In this document: positions 1-8,733 of the stretch, one piece after another
Position numbering within the stretch: position 1 is the stretch's first letter
Layout of the letters: every line of letters begins with the position of its first letter
Source of the DNA: Sphingobacterium sp. UBA2700
GTDB lineage: Bacteria > Bacteroidota > Bacteroidia > Sphingobacteriales > Sphingobacteriaceae
NCBI GenBank assembly: GCA_002354335.1
Contig: DELI01000005.1
Span: 230,385-294,384, forward strand
DNA length: 64,000 bases
Reading direction: 5' to 3'
The notes under the pieces: model-generated
Database searches by the model: none
Told to the model about the DNA's origin: nothing
Seen by the model: only the letters and a program-made list of their open reading frames with translations
Program-made: the position numbers and the translations under genes

Positions 1-1335
1 ATGGTGCAGGCTTATCGTTTATTGGTGGAGAAGATGGTTGCGGAGGATATGAACTATCCGTTGCACTTAGGTGTTACAGAAGCCGGCGATGGCGAGGATG
101 GCCGCATTAAGTCGGCGGTAGGTATCGGAACGCTGTTGGAAGATGGTCTTGGCGATACCGTGCGTGTATCATTAACAGAAGAACCGGAAAAAGAAGCACC
201 AGTGGCTATTGCATTGGTAAATCGCTATGCAAAGCGCGAGAAACAGATTCAAGCCGTTCCACAACGTGAAGTATTAAGACTCAATAACCAAATCGCGACC
301 AAACCTTATGAGAGCAAAGAAGTAAATGCTTTTATAGGCGGCTCCTTAGTACCACGTGTCGTTGTCGATATCTCAAAGAAGAATTTAAAAGACCCATTTA
401 TCTTGACCGATGTGGGTTATAAGTATGATGCTGTTTTAGATAAGTATCACATGGGCGATCAATCTGTCGATTTTGTATATCTCGCAGATGGCCTGCCTTC
501 CTTTACGATGCCTGGAAATTTAAAACAGTTATACAATTATAGAACCTGGGTTAAGTTGGCGAATAAAACCAATATTCATCCGGTTTATACTTTACAGGAA
601 TTTGTTGCCGCGGAGCATAAAGACCCGGTACTGAACCTTGTGCATATTTCAAATGATGACTTGGCGGGCGATGATTTTTCAAAGTTACCCTTAGACGAGA
701 CCATTGTTTTTGTCTTAGAAACGGATCACCTGCATGGAATGGCGGATCAGCGTCAGTTCTTTGCAAACCTACAGGAAATAGGATTAGATAATCCCGTTAT
801 TATCAAACGTAGCTATCCGAAGGAAGAATTTTCTGGTCCAATGGGCGACGTGATGAGTCCTGAAGAACCGATTTCTAAGATCCAGCTGTATGCAGCTACG
901 GATTTAGGAGCTTTGTTAATTGATGGATTAGGCTCGGGTATCTGGATCGATAGCGAAGCAACTCCTACCGACAAACTTAGTTCGGTATCTTTCGGAATTC
1001 TGCAAGCAACACGCTCCAGAATATCTAAAACAGAGTATATCTCCTGCCCTAGCTGCGGCCGAACACTCTTCGACCTACAAGAAACCACACAGATGGTGAG
1101 AAGTCGTACGAACCACTTAAAAGGTCTGAAGATCGCCATTATGGGCTGTATCGTAAATGGACCTGGTGAGATGGCAGACGCCGATTACGGTTATGTTGGA
1201 GCTGGTCCTGATAAAATAACGCTATACCGAAGCAAAGAGGTCGTGAAAAGAAATGTTAGTTCCGCTCGCGCATTGGATGAGTTGATTGAGATTATTAAGT
1301 CCGATGGCCTTTGGGTGGAGGAGAATAGTAATTAG
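1..1335 (+). CDS. ispG: 4-hydroxy-3-methylbut-2-enyl diphosphate synthase IspG, 5' part outside the window
   Basis: IspG (GcpE) reduces methylerythritol cyclodiphosphate to HMBPP, the penultimate step of the MEP isoprenoid pathway, using a 4Fe-4S cluster in the cytosol. The 444 residues seen are the C-terminal two thirds of the long three-domain form typical of Bacteroidota (about 660 residues). The reading frame is already open at base 1 and the first residues resemble the interior of the TIM barrel, so the apparent ATG is not the start. Residues about 90-330 form the insertion domain. The Fe-S domain carries Cys349 and Cys352 (SCPSCGR) and Cys383 followed by Glu390 (MGCIVNGPGE). The TAG stop (1333-1335) lies inside the left arm of a palindromic repeat. 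IspF of the same pathway is encoded at about 44 kb. Identification is secure. Confidence 0.95.
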   Translation: MVQAYRLLVEKMVAEDMNYPLHLGVTEAGDGEDGRIKSAVGIGTLLEDGLGDTVRVSLTEEPEKEAPVAIALVNRYAKREKQIQAVPQREVLRLNNQIATKPYESKEVNAFIGGSLVPRVVVDISKKNLKDPFILTDVGYKYDAVLDKYHMGDQSVDFVYLADGLPSFTMPGNLKQLYNYRTWVKLANKTNIHPVYTLQEFVAAEHKDPVLNLVHISNDDLAGDDFSKLPLDETIVFVLETDHLHGMADQRQFFANLQEIGLDNPVIIKRSYPKEEFSGPMGDVMSPEEPISKIQLYAATDLGALLIDGLGSGIWIDSEATPTDKLSSVSFGILQATRSRISKTEYISCPSCGRTLFDLQETTQMVRSRTNHLKGLKIAIMGCIVNGPGEMADADYGYVGAGPDKITLYRSKEVVKRNVSSARALDELIEIIKSDGLWVEENSN

Positions 1336-1610
1336 TAGTTAGTATTTAGTAGTTAGTAGTTAGATTTTAGACGACAGATATTAGACATTAGAGCATTGTC
1401 TGAACCAGGAAAGGAAAGATGCAAGGATGAACAGGATCCTGCCAATCCTTAAATCCTTCCTTTCTTGGTTCAAAGACAAAACATCCTGCTTATCCTTGTA
1501 TTCTTCCCTTCTTGCTTGTTTAAACCGAAGGTTTAAAACAGACCTCATAGTAAGAACTGAAGAGTCACTATAGGTCTTAATACTAACTACTAAATACTAA
1601 ATACTAGCTA
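1329..1610. repeat. Palindromic composite intergenic element, copy A
   Basis: The left arm (about 1329-1363) is a run of TAGTTAGTATTTAG-type words. The right arm (about 1577-1607) is its approximate reverse complement (AATACTAACTACTAAATAC). Inside, 1402-1471 is a 70-base near-perfect hairpin starting GAACCAGGAAAGG and ending CCTTTCTTGGTTC. The element fills the space between two convergent genes. The ispG stop codon and the META-gene stop codon (CTA at 1608-1610 read leftward) both fall in or at its arms. The same architecture recurs near 24.8 and 52.9 kb. There is no ORF or transposase inside. Confidence 0.85.
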
Positions 1611-2384
1611 ACGTCTAGCGAACCTCATTACCGCAACATCCCCAATTATCAAGGTCATGGTATCACCATTAACGCTTATTGCATTTACTTTTTGTAGAGT
1701 TTCGAAGTATAGTCCTTCTCCGTTTCCTGGACATGCCATGCGTGTTGAAGCAACAGGGCCAATTTTGATATTTCTACCGCTGATTTCTACCGTTGCATTG
1801 TAGTTATTACATGCACCTTTTCCGTTTACTTTCTTCGCGTTAAGATCAAAGTTGATTGTTGGCTTTCCTTGTGGGAATAGCTCGTTGAAAGCTGTATTTC
1901 CGCCTTGGATATAATCCAATTCCCATGTTCCTGCAAGTTCGCTATCTGCTGCTACTGCTTTAAACTTTGCTAAAGCTGTGCTTCCTTTGTACAACACTAG
2001 GTTTTCGCCTTCAATTGCGTAATTCGTAGTTTGGGTAACTGCCGATATCACTTTGCGATCGATTTCCATGTCGTCACATGCCATCATGGTTGAAATTCCT
2101 TGGCTAAACTTAATGCCTCCAGCTTTCTTTGTGAAAGAATAAGCACCATTCAAGGTATTACATCCGCCTGTTACCGCATAACGGCTTTCGGAAGGAATTA
2201 ACGATAAATGCAATGTGCGCTTCGTTACGGTAGATATCTCCTTCCCTTCAATTTCAATAAGTTGCCATTTATGTCCTGTTAGTTTCGAAATATTTGCATC
2301 ATTTCCCGCTACATTCTTAGCGCCGCCACAACTAGCGAATAAAATCGTAAATACTGCAAGCATGCTTAAAATAGATTGTTTCAT
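1608..2384 (-). CDS. META-domain lipoprotein with two META repeats
   Basis: Predicted exported lipoprotein of about 258 residues. The start chosen at 2384 gives a lipoprotein signal (MKQSILSMLAVF then LFASC, lipid-modified Cys19). A start 12 codons further upstream is open but would bury the signal. Two META/HslJ-like domains follow, at about residues 30-140 (LTGHKW, GGCNTLNG, MMACDD) and 145-258 (LAGTWEL, GACNNYN, RMACPG). Each has the conserved GxCNxxN turn and a paired Cys in the MxC segment. HslJ-like proteins are heat-shock-linked envelope proteins of unclear biochemical role, so no precise function is offered. The gene is convergent with ispG across the repeat element and divergent from the nuo operon. 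Confidence 0.85.
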   Translation of the reverse strand: MKQSILSMLAVFTILFASCGGAKNVAGNDANISKLTGHKWQLIEIEGKEISTVTKRTLHLSLIPSESRYAVTGGCNTLNGAYSFTKKAGGIKFSQGISTMMACDDMEIDRKVISAVTQTTNYAIEGENLVLYKGSTALAKFKAVAADSELAGTWELDYIQGGNTAFNELFPQGKPTINFDLNAKKVNGKGACNNYNATVEISGRNIKIGPVASTRMACPGNGEGLYFETLQKVNAISVNGDTMTLIIGDVAVMRFARR

Positions 2385-2593
2385 ATACTTTATATTATTT
2401 AATTCTTCTATTAATACCATAAAACAGACGAAAGGTTTAACCTTTTTGCTACATAATGTCTGTAATTTTGAATAAATAATGGTATTCTTTTATAAAAACT
2501 GACTATCAAGAAAGAGGCAAATAGCAGGCCAATAAATAATCTACTAAGTTGGTATATTTTATATTTACTATGGCGTTTTTGTCACGATTTACG

Positions 2594-2601
2594 TATGTTT
2601 G
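2594..2601 (+). promoter_or_regulatory. Candidate -7 element for the nuoH-N operon
   Basis: TATGTTTG matches the Bacteroidota -7 consensus TAnnTTTG and lies 31 bases before the nuoH start. No good TTTG -33 box is seen at 19-21 bases upstream, so this is a motif match only. It would make nuoH the first gene of its transcript. Confidence 0.4.
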
Positions 2602-2632
2602 TAGCTAATCAAGAACTATTCTAAAAAGAAGT

Positions 2633-3706
2633 TTGGACTCCTTATTTATCTATATTCTCGTACCTGTAGCCATATTTTTATTTATTGCGCTATTTACGCT
2701 CTTTGCAGTTTATGCGGAGCGTAAGATTGCGGGTTTTGTACAAGATAGATTAGGCCCTATGGAAACGGGTAAGTTTGGCTTATTGCAGACCTTCGCCGAT
2801 ATTCTTAAACTTTTGCAAAAAGAATTGATTACTCCAGCTGCTGCGGATAAAGTTTTATTTGCTATAGGCCCTGTCATTATATTCGTTGCTGTATTTATTG
2901 GTTTTAGCGTGGTGCCTTGGGCTCCGGATTTTATGCCCGCGAATATACACACCGGTCTCTTCTTTATTATGGCCGTAGTTTCCATTGATGCCATTGGTAT
3001 TTTGATGGCTGGCTGGGGCTCTAATAACAAATATTCTTTGTTGGGTTCTATTCGTGCAATCTCGCAGATGATCTCTTATGAATTGCCAGTCGGCCTTTCT
3101 TTGATTGCGGCAGTCATGATTACGCAGACCCTAAACTTAAATGAAATTGCACTAAGCCAGGGAATCTTGGCTAGCCATGATATCTACTTTCTAGGATTTT
3201 GGAAAGTAAATGATATTGGCGGTATCCTAAGCTGGCATATATTCCAGGCGCCGCACTTAATCGTAAGCTACGTTGTTTTCTTTATTGCCACGTTGGCAGA
3301 ATGTAATCGAGCGCCTTTTGATATACCAGAAGCAGAGAGTGAGCTGATCGGTGGTTTCCATACGGAATATGGAGGTATTCGATTTGCTTTTATTTTTCTT
3401 GCGGAATATGCGATAATGTTCCTTGTTGCGATGCTCGGTGTTGTTATCTTTTTAGGTGGCTGGAACACGCCACTGCCGAATATCGGAACGATACGCTTGG
3501 CAGATTGGACAACGGGACTTTACTGGGGCATATTTTGGACATTAATCAAGTCCTTGACTATTGTTGCTGTCCAGATATGGATTCGATGGACTCTACCACG
3601 CTTCCGGGCGGATCAATTAATGACTTTATGTTGGAAAATCCTGATTCCTGTTGCTTTCGCCTGCATGGCAATTTCTGGAATTTGGAGAATAATGGTAATG
3701 CTGTAA
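2633..3706 (+). CDS. nuoH: NADH-quinone oxidoreductase subunit H
   Basis: NuoH is the complex I membrane subunit that forms much of the quinone chamber at the junction of the peripheral and membrane arms. The 357-residue protein has about eight hydrophobic segments. Signature stretches are visible: YAERKIAGFVQDRLGP near residue 30, AECNRAPFDIPEAESELIGG with its acidic loop near residue 225, and IRWTLPRFRADQLM near the C-terminus. The start is a TTG at 2633, chosen because the hydrophobic N-terminus begins there and no in-frame ATG fits. It is the first gene of nuoHIJKLMN, followed after one base by nuoI. Complex I subunits A-G are not present in the window. Confidence 0.95.
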   Translation: MDSLFIYILVPVAIFLFIALFTLFAVYAERKIAGFVQDRLGPMETGKFGLLQTFADILKLLQKELITPAAADKVLFAIGPVIIFVAVFIGFSVVPWAPDFMPANIHTGLFFIMAVVSIDAIGILMAGWGSNNKYSLLGSIRAISQMISYELPVGLSLIAAVMITQTLNLNEIALSQGILASHDIYFLGFWKVNDIGGILSWHIFQAPHLIVSYVVFFIATLAECNRAPFDIPEAESELIGGFHTEYGGIRFAFIFLAEYAIMFLVAMLGVVIFLGGWNTPLPNIGTIRLADWTTGLYWGIFWTLIKSLTIVAVQIWIRWTLPRFRADQLMTLCWKILIPVAFACMAISGIWRIMVML

Positions 3707-3707
3707 C

Positions 3708-4271
3708 GTGATATTAAAGACGACCATACAAGGATTATTATCGGCTGTAAAGGGGCTTACGCTTACCATTAAGCATCTTTTTGCTGCGCGTACTGCGCGT
3801 AGAAGCAAAGATATCAAGGATCCGAATTACTTTGATCAACAAGCAGGCGTGACGACCGTTCAGTTTCCGAAGGAAAAGATGCCTATACCGGAGGTCGCAC
3901 GTTATCAATTGGATGTAGAAATAGACGATTGCATCGTTTGTGACCTATGCGCCAAAGCCTGTCCTGTAGATTGTATTACGATAGAAGCGATTAAAGCGAC
4001 TGAAGCAATCGGTAAAACTTCTGATGGAAGTGTGAAGCGATTATATGCAGCGCAGTTTGATATCGACATGGCGAAGTGCATGTATTGTGGTTTATGTACG
4101 GTGGTTTGTCCTACGGAGTGTATCACCATGACCAATCAATACGATAAAAGCACATCGAAATTAACCGATTTAATATATGGTTTCGCTGAGATGAGCGAAC
4201 AAGAAATTGTGGATAGGAAAGCGGAATGGACAAAGTTTCAAGCTGATAAGGAGGCGGCCAAGACAAAATAA
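3708..4271 (+). CDS. nuoI: NADH-quinone oxidoreductase subunit I (2x 4Fe-4S ferredoxin)
   Basis: NuoI carries clusters N6a and N6b, which pass electrons towards N2 and quinone. Two ferredoxin motifs are visible: Cys75-x2-Cys78-x2-Cys81-x3-Cys85 with Cys89, and Cys124-x2-Cys127-x2-Cys130-x3-Cys134 with Cys138. The 187-residue length is normal. The start is GTG one base after the nuoH stop. The stop TAA overlaps the nuoJ ATG by one base, indicating translational coupling. This is the only peripheral-arm subunit encoded here. Confidence 0.95.
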   Translation: MILKTTIQGLLSAVKGLTLTIKHLFAARTARRSKDIKDPNYFDQQAGVTTVQFPKEKMPIPEVARYQLDVEIDDCIVCDLCAKACPVDCITIEAIKATEAIGKTSDGSVKRLYAAQFDIDMAKCMYCGLCTVVCPTECITMTNQYDKSTSKLTDLIYGFAEMSEQEIVDRKAEWTKFQADKEAAKTK

Positions 4272-4813
4272 TGGAATTGGTCATCTTCTATGCATTCGCG
4301 GTTTTGGCCGTAGGTTCTGCCTTATTGGTAGTTAGCTTAAAAAATACAGCACGAGCGCTCTTTCTATTTTTCGTGGTCTTATTTGCGATGGCGGGACTCT
4401 TCTTATTCGCATTGGCAGATTTCGTTGCCATAACGCAAATATTAGTCTATGTTGGCGGCGTATTGATTCTTATGATATTTGCCTTTATGCTTTCCAATAA
4501 GGAATTGCTCGCCGACTTACAGAATACCAGCAGCAAATTTCTATCCCTGCCTAACTGGCAATCGCTGCTTTTAGCGGTGGGATTCTTTGCCGTACTTGCC
4601 TACGGCATATGGGAATGGCATGAACATACACCAAGGTGGATAACAGAAAACATCCGTTCTGGCGAGATTATCCAATCGTCGGATAACAATATACAACACC
4701 TGGGCGTGCATTTTATGACGAAGTATTTACTTCCCTTTGAAGTGATATCCATCTTCTTATTGGTTGCTCTAATTGGTGCAGCGCACTTATCCAGAAAGGA
4801 GGATAAGGCTTGA
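4271..4813 (+). CDS. nuoJ: NADH-quinone oxidoreductase subunit J
   Basis: NuoJ is a small membrane subunit of complex I between NuoH/A and NuoK. The 180-residue protein has five hydrophobic helices. The conserved pi-bulge helix 3 is visible as QILVYVGGVLILMIFAFML. It overlaps nuoI by one base and nuoK by four. A periplasmic loop at about residues 118-145 precedes the last helix. The assignment rests on this motif and the operon order. Confidence 0.93.
   Translation: MELVIFYAFAVLAVGSALLVVSLKNTARALFLFFVVLFAMAGLFLFALADFVAITQILVYVGGVLILMIFAFMLSNKELLADLQNTSSKFLSLPNWQSLLLAVGFFAVLAYGIWEWHEHTPRWITENIRSGEIIQSSDNNIQHLGVHFMTKYLLPFEVISIFLLVALIGAAHLSRKEDKA
4795..4802 (+). promoter_or_regulatory. Strong Shine-Dalgarno sequence before nuoK
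   Basis: AAAGGAGG lies seven bases before the TTG start of nuoK (4810), within the 3' end of nuoJ. Bacteroidota genes usually lack such sequences and the other nuo genes here show none as strong. It supports the TTG as the nuoK start and may offset the weak start codon. Confidence 0.55.
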
Positions 4814-5115
4814 TTACAATAACGCACTTTCTAGTTGTTTCAGCCCTACTTTTCTGTATCGGTTTATATGCTATCGTGGCTAAACGCAATGCAATTATGG
4901 TATTGATCGGCATCGAGCTTATCATCAATGCAGCGATTTTGAACTTCGTGGCGTTCGGGCGATACGATAAAGTGAACTACGGAGGGCAAGTATTTGCGCT
5001 CTTCGCTATCGTATTGGCTGCTGCAGCCGTTGCGGTGGGATTGGCCATCATATTGAACGTCTATAGAAAGTATAAAACGATTAACCCGGATAATATTACT
5101 GACTTGAGAGATTAA
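4810..5115 (+). CDS. nuoK: NADH-quinone oxidoreductase subunit K
   Basis: NuoK is an antiporter-related (MrpC-like) three-helix membrane subunit of complex I. The 101-residue protein shows the conserved helix-2 segment MVLIGIELIINAAILNF with its proton-path Glu, and a second conserved Glu/Ala region near ALFAIVLAAAAVAVGLA. The start is TTG overlapping the nuoJ stop, supported by an AAAGGAGG seven bases upstream. The stop overlaps the nuoL ATG by one base. Confidence 0.93.
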   Translation: MITITHFLVVSALLFCIGLYAIVAKRNAIMVLIGIELIINAAILNFVAFGRYDKVNYGGQVFALFAIVLAAAAVAVGLAIILNVYRKYKTINPDNITDLRD

Positions 5116-7118
5116 TGGTAGCCGTAGAACTCATATCGCCTGTTTTTGCCGCTATTGTAGTGGTTGCTTTGCCCTTTATCGCATTCTTGATTCAGGCGAT
5201 AGTAGGCAAGAGATCTACCTCAGGCAATATCTCTTTAATTGCCATTTGCTTAAGTACAATCATCAGCTTGGTCTTTGTATTTGCGGAAGTATGGCAATCC
5301 ATGCCCCGCAGTGCTACACAACCTTGGTTCACCATCGGGGTCAACACATTTACCGTGGGGGTATTACTGAATAACCTGACGGTGTTGATGCAGCTTCTTG
5401 TCTGCGTGATTGCTCTTCCAGTTCATATTTATTCTCGGGCGTATATGAAAGACGACCCGGGCATACATCGTTATTGGATGTATTTAAGCTTGTTCTGTTT
5501 CGCGATGTTGGGCTTATGCATATCGAAGAATCTCTTCATGATGTACATCTTCTGGGAGCTCGTTGGTTTTGCCTCCTACTTACTTATCGGATTTTGGTTT
5601 ACTAAAGAGAGCGCGGTACAGGCTAATAAGAAAGCATTTATCGTGAACCGTATCGGGGATTTAGGTTTCCTAATCGGCATAGCGACAGTTTTTAGTGTTT
5701 ATGGTAGTCTTGACCTTGTTGAACTATTTGGCAAAGAAGGTCGCTTTTACAGCGTCGCTACAGATAACTCGGGCTTGTTGACCTTGGCAGGAATAGGCTT
5801 CTTTATTGGAGCTATGGCTAAGTCAGCGCAGTTCCCCTTGCATGTTTGGCTTCCTGATGCGATGGAAGGCCCAACTGCAGTATCATCTTTAATACACGCA
5901 GCCACGATGGTTGCTGCGGGAGTGTTTTTACTGAGCAGTGTATTCCCGCTGTTCAACGAAACGGTTCTCCTGATCATCGCCATTATCGGGGTGACGACCG
6001 CAGCTAGCGCAGCATACTTTGCCCTAGCGCAAACTGATATTAAGAAGATCTTAGCCTTTTCGACTATTTCGCAATTGGGATTCATGATGGTCGCGATTGG
6101 TGTAGGTGCTTGGGATGCAGCGATGTTCCATTTAGTAACACATGCTTTCTTCAAATGTCTTCTTTTCCTTGGCGCAGGTGCTGTGATCCATGAGATGGCT
6201 CATTTAGAACATGTGCATCAGCTAGACTTTGACCCGCAAGACATCAACAATATGGGTGGACTAAGGAAGCAAATGCCGAAGACCTTTATATTGATGGCCA
6301 TTGCATCGCTTGCTTTGGCAGGTTTCCCATTGACATCGGGTTTCCTTTCTAAGGATGCGATTCTGATATCATCTTATGAGTGGGCAATTAGCAAGGGTGG
6401 TGCTTCTATTTTTATCCCGATTCTACTGACCGTTGTTAGTGTATTGACTGCATTCTACATCGGGCGACTTATATTCAAAGTATTTTTCGGTGAGTTTAAG
6501 CTTGATGTATCTAATAGCAACATACATGACGCGAACAAGACGATGTTATTACCCATGGCATTCCTAGGTATTTGTTCATTGTTTTTCGTTTTCTCGTTCA
6601 ACCCTATCTCCTACCATGACGCCAATGTATTTCAGGGCTTCTATGTAGATTATAATTTTGAAGAGATACATAGTTTACATCTTCTGATCCCCATCGGATT
6701 GACATTAGCGAGCTGTTTCATGTGGATCATCGCTTGGCGATGGTATGTGAAAGGAGCATATCCATTGAATGGAGCATCCAAAGGAATTGCTTTCTCTTTA
6801 AATCAGGGTTATTTGAATCAGTTTTATGCGAGAACCTTTGTTGCTGGGACTGTGAATTTGAGCAAAAGTCTGTATTGGTTCGATCGCAACATCATAGACG
6901 GAATAGTGAATCAGCTTGGAACGCTGGCAAAGGCAATTAGTCGTGTTGCTGCTTGGGTTGATAAATATATCGTTGATGGTTTTATCAATACACTTGGCGG
7001 TACGACTTATTACTTTGGGCATTTGTTGAGATGGGTTCAGAATGGTCGTTTGCAGAACTATTTAGGTTTTGCTTTTACGGTTTTATTAATTGGAATAATT
7101 TATTTGATATTGACATAA
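5115..7118 (+). CDS. nuoL: NADH-quinone oxidoreductase subunit L
   Basis: NuoL is the distal proton-pumping antiporter-like subunit with the long lateral helix. The 667-residue length is usual. Conserved segments include FWELVGFASYLLIGFW near residue 145 (pumping Glu), HVWLPDAMEGPTAVSSLIHAATMVAAG near 245-270 (Lys/His channel) and LAFSTISQLGFMM near 320. The C-terminal part beyond about residue 500 contains the amphipathic lateral segment and final anchor. It is coupled to nuoK by a one-base overlap. Confidence 0.95.
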   Translation: MVAVELISPVFAAIVVVALPFIAFLIQAIVGKRSTSGNISLIAICLSTIISLVFVFAEVWQSMPRSATQPWFTIGVNTFTVGVLLNNLTVLMQLLVCVIALPVHIYSRAYMKDDPGIHRYWMYLSLFCFAMLGLCISKNLFMMYIFWELVGFASYLLIGFWFTKESAVQANKKAFIVNRIGDLGFLIGIATVFSVYGSLDLVELFGKEGRFYSVATDNSGLLTLAGIGFFIGAMAKSAQFPLHVWLPDAMEGPTAVSSLIHAATMVAAGVFLLSSVFPLFNETVLLIIAIIGVTTAASAAYFALAQTDIKKILAFSTISQLGFMMVAIGVGAWDAAMFHLVTHAFFKCLLFLGAGAVIHEMAHLEHVHQLDFDPQDINNMGGLRKQMPKTFILMAIASLALAGFPLTSGFLSKDAILISSYEWAISKGGASIFIPILLTVVSVLTAFYIGRLIFKVFFGEFKLDVSNSNIHDANKTMLLPMAFLGICSLFFVFSFNPISYHDANVFQGFYVDYNFEEIHSLHLLIPIGLTLASCFMWIIAWRWYVKGAYPLNGASKGIAFSLNQGYLNQFYARTFVAGTVNLSKSLYWFDRNIIDGIVNQLGTLAKAISRVAAWVDKYIVDGFINTLGGTTYYFGHLLRWVQNGRLQNYLGFAFTVLLIGIIYLILT

Positions 7119-7119
7119 G

Positions 7120-8724
7120 ATGGGACTATTATCCTTACTTATTTTCCTTCCGATCATAGCTTTGGCAGCTGTCTTGGTTCTACCAAGCCGCTTCAATCAA
7201 AGCTATAAATATATCGCATTGCTGATTACCTTTATTCAGTTAGGGGTTTCAGGTTATCTCTATAGTCAGTATAATCCGAATATTGCGGGATTCAATCAAC
7301 TTTCAGGCTATCAATTCGTCGAGCAATTGCCTTGGATTCGACTGGACTTAGGCTCGATTGGAAAACTGGAGATTGACTACTTCCTGGGGGTCGATGGTTT
7401 TTCTTTACCTCTACTTGTTTTGAGTGCTTTTGTGATGCTGATGGCGGTAGGTGCCTCGTGGAACATCAGCAAAAGTGTGAAAGGCTATTTTGCCCTATTG
7501 ATGCTGCTGAATACGGCAGTCATGGGGATCTTCTGTTCGTTAGATCTATTTCTTTTCTACGTATTCTACGAAGTGATGTTGTTGCCACTGTACTTCTTAA
7601 TCGGCATCTGGGGTGGTGCGCGCAGGGAATACGCAGCGATTAAGTTCTTTCTATATACGTTGTTCGGTTCAGTGTTCATGTTATTGATTATTGTCGGTTT
7701 ATATTTCTCTGTAATCAATCCGCATACCGGTGCACACACGTTCAATATCCTTCACATGATGAACCCTGAGAATTATGTGAATGGATCATTCTTTGACTAT
7801 CTAGCGAATAGCTACGAGGTCTTTGGTATTCCGGCGCGTATGATCGGGTTTATCGTCCTATTTGTTGCCTTTGCTATTAAGATCCCGATTGTTCCTTTGC
7901 ATACCTGGTTACCCGATGCACACGTCGAAGCGCCTACGCCAGTGTCTATTATTCTGGCAGGTATCCTATTAAAAATTGGTGGATATGGAATAATACGTAT
8001 ATGTATCGGTATTTTCCCAGATGCAGCTGCAGACGCCAACTTGTGGCTGGCATTGATAGGCATCATCTCTATTCTATACGGTGCATTTAATGCGCTTGCA
8101 CAAACTGATTTAAAGCGAATGATTGCTTATTCTTCGGTTTCTCATATGGGATTCGTATTGTTGGGAATAGCATCATTAACAGCAGAGAGTATCTCTGGCG
8201 CGATGTTCCAAATGTTAAGCCATGGGTTTTTATCGGCATCTCTGTTCTTCTTAGTAGGTGTACTTTACGACCGCGTACATGATCGTTTTATCTACAACTT
8301 CCGAGGACTGGCGACGATCATGCCTAAGTACACAGCCTACGTCGCAATCGCATTTTTTGCGTCTTTAGGTCTTCCCGGATTCTCCGCTTTCATTGGAGAA
8401 GCATTCGTCATCATTGGCACATTTAACGCTGAGAGTGTCGGTACTGGCATCCCACGATGGATGGCCATCTTCGGCTCGCTAGGTATTCTATTATCGGCGG
8501 CCTATTTCCTTTGGACTCTACAACGCATGTTCTTTGGTGAAACGAGATTGAAAGGTGGCGAAGAATGGGCGGTATCTCTTAAAGATCTGACGATCAGAGA
8601 GCAGTTGATCCTATTCCCTGCACTGGCTTTAGCACTGCTCTTAGGCGTTATGCCTTCATTGGTGTTCGATCCATTGAACAGCTCGGTGATTAGTTTGTTA
8701 AAGATCGTTTCTAATTATTTCTAG
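7120..8724 (+). CDS. nuoM: NADH-quinone oxidoreductase subunit M
   Basis: NuoM is the middle antiporter-like proton-pumping subunit of complex I. The 534-residue protein begins one base after nuoL. Motifs include FYVFYEVMLLPLYFLIGIWG near residue 145 (conserved Glu), PLHTWLPDAHVEAPTPVSII near 260-280 and MIAYSSVSHMGFVLLG near 335. Around 14 hydrophobic helices are evident. Subunit order L-M-N is the standard nuo order. Confidence 0.95.
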   Translation: MGLLSLLIFLPIIALAAVLVLPSRFNQSYKYIALLITFIQLGVSGYLYSQYNPNIAGFNQLSGYQFVEQLPWIRLDLGSIGKLEIDYFLGVDGFSLPLLVLSAFVMLMAVGASWNISKSVKGYFALLMLLNTAVMGIFCSLDLFLFYVFYEVMLLPLYFLIGIWGGARREYAAIKFFLYTLFGSVFMLLIIVGLYFSVINPHTGAHTFNILHMMNPENYVNGSFFDYLANSYEVFGIPARMIGFIVLFVAFAIKIPIVPLHTWLPDAHVEAPTPVSIILAGILLKIGGYGIIRICIGIFPDAAADANLWLALIGIISILYGAFNALAQTDLKRMIAYSSVSHMGFVLLGIASLTAESISGAMFQMLSHGFLSASLFFLVGVLYDRVHDRFIYNFRGLATIMPKYTAYVAIAFFASLGLPGFSAFIGEAFVIIGTFNAESVGTGIPRWMAIFGSLGILLSAAYFLWTLQRMFFGETRLKGGEEWAVSLKDLTIREQLILFPALALALLLGVMPSLVFDPLNSSVISLLKIVSNYF

Positions 8725-8733
8725 GCTCGGATA

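Noticed and set aside
2215..2475. Open frame of 86 codons on the plus strand across the META gene start
   Set aside because: It is antisense to the lipoprotein signal region and its composition reflects that gene, with no independent start signal.
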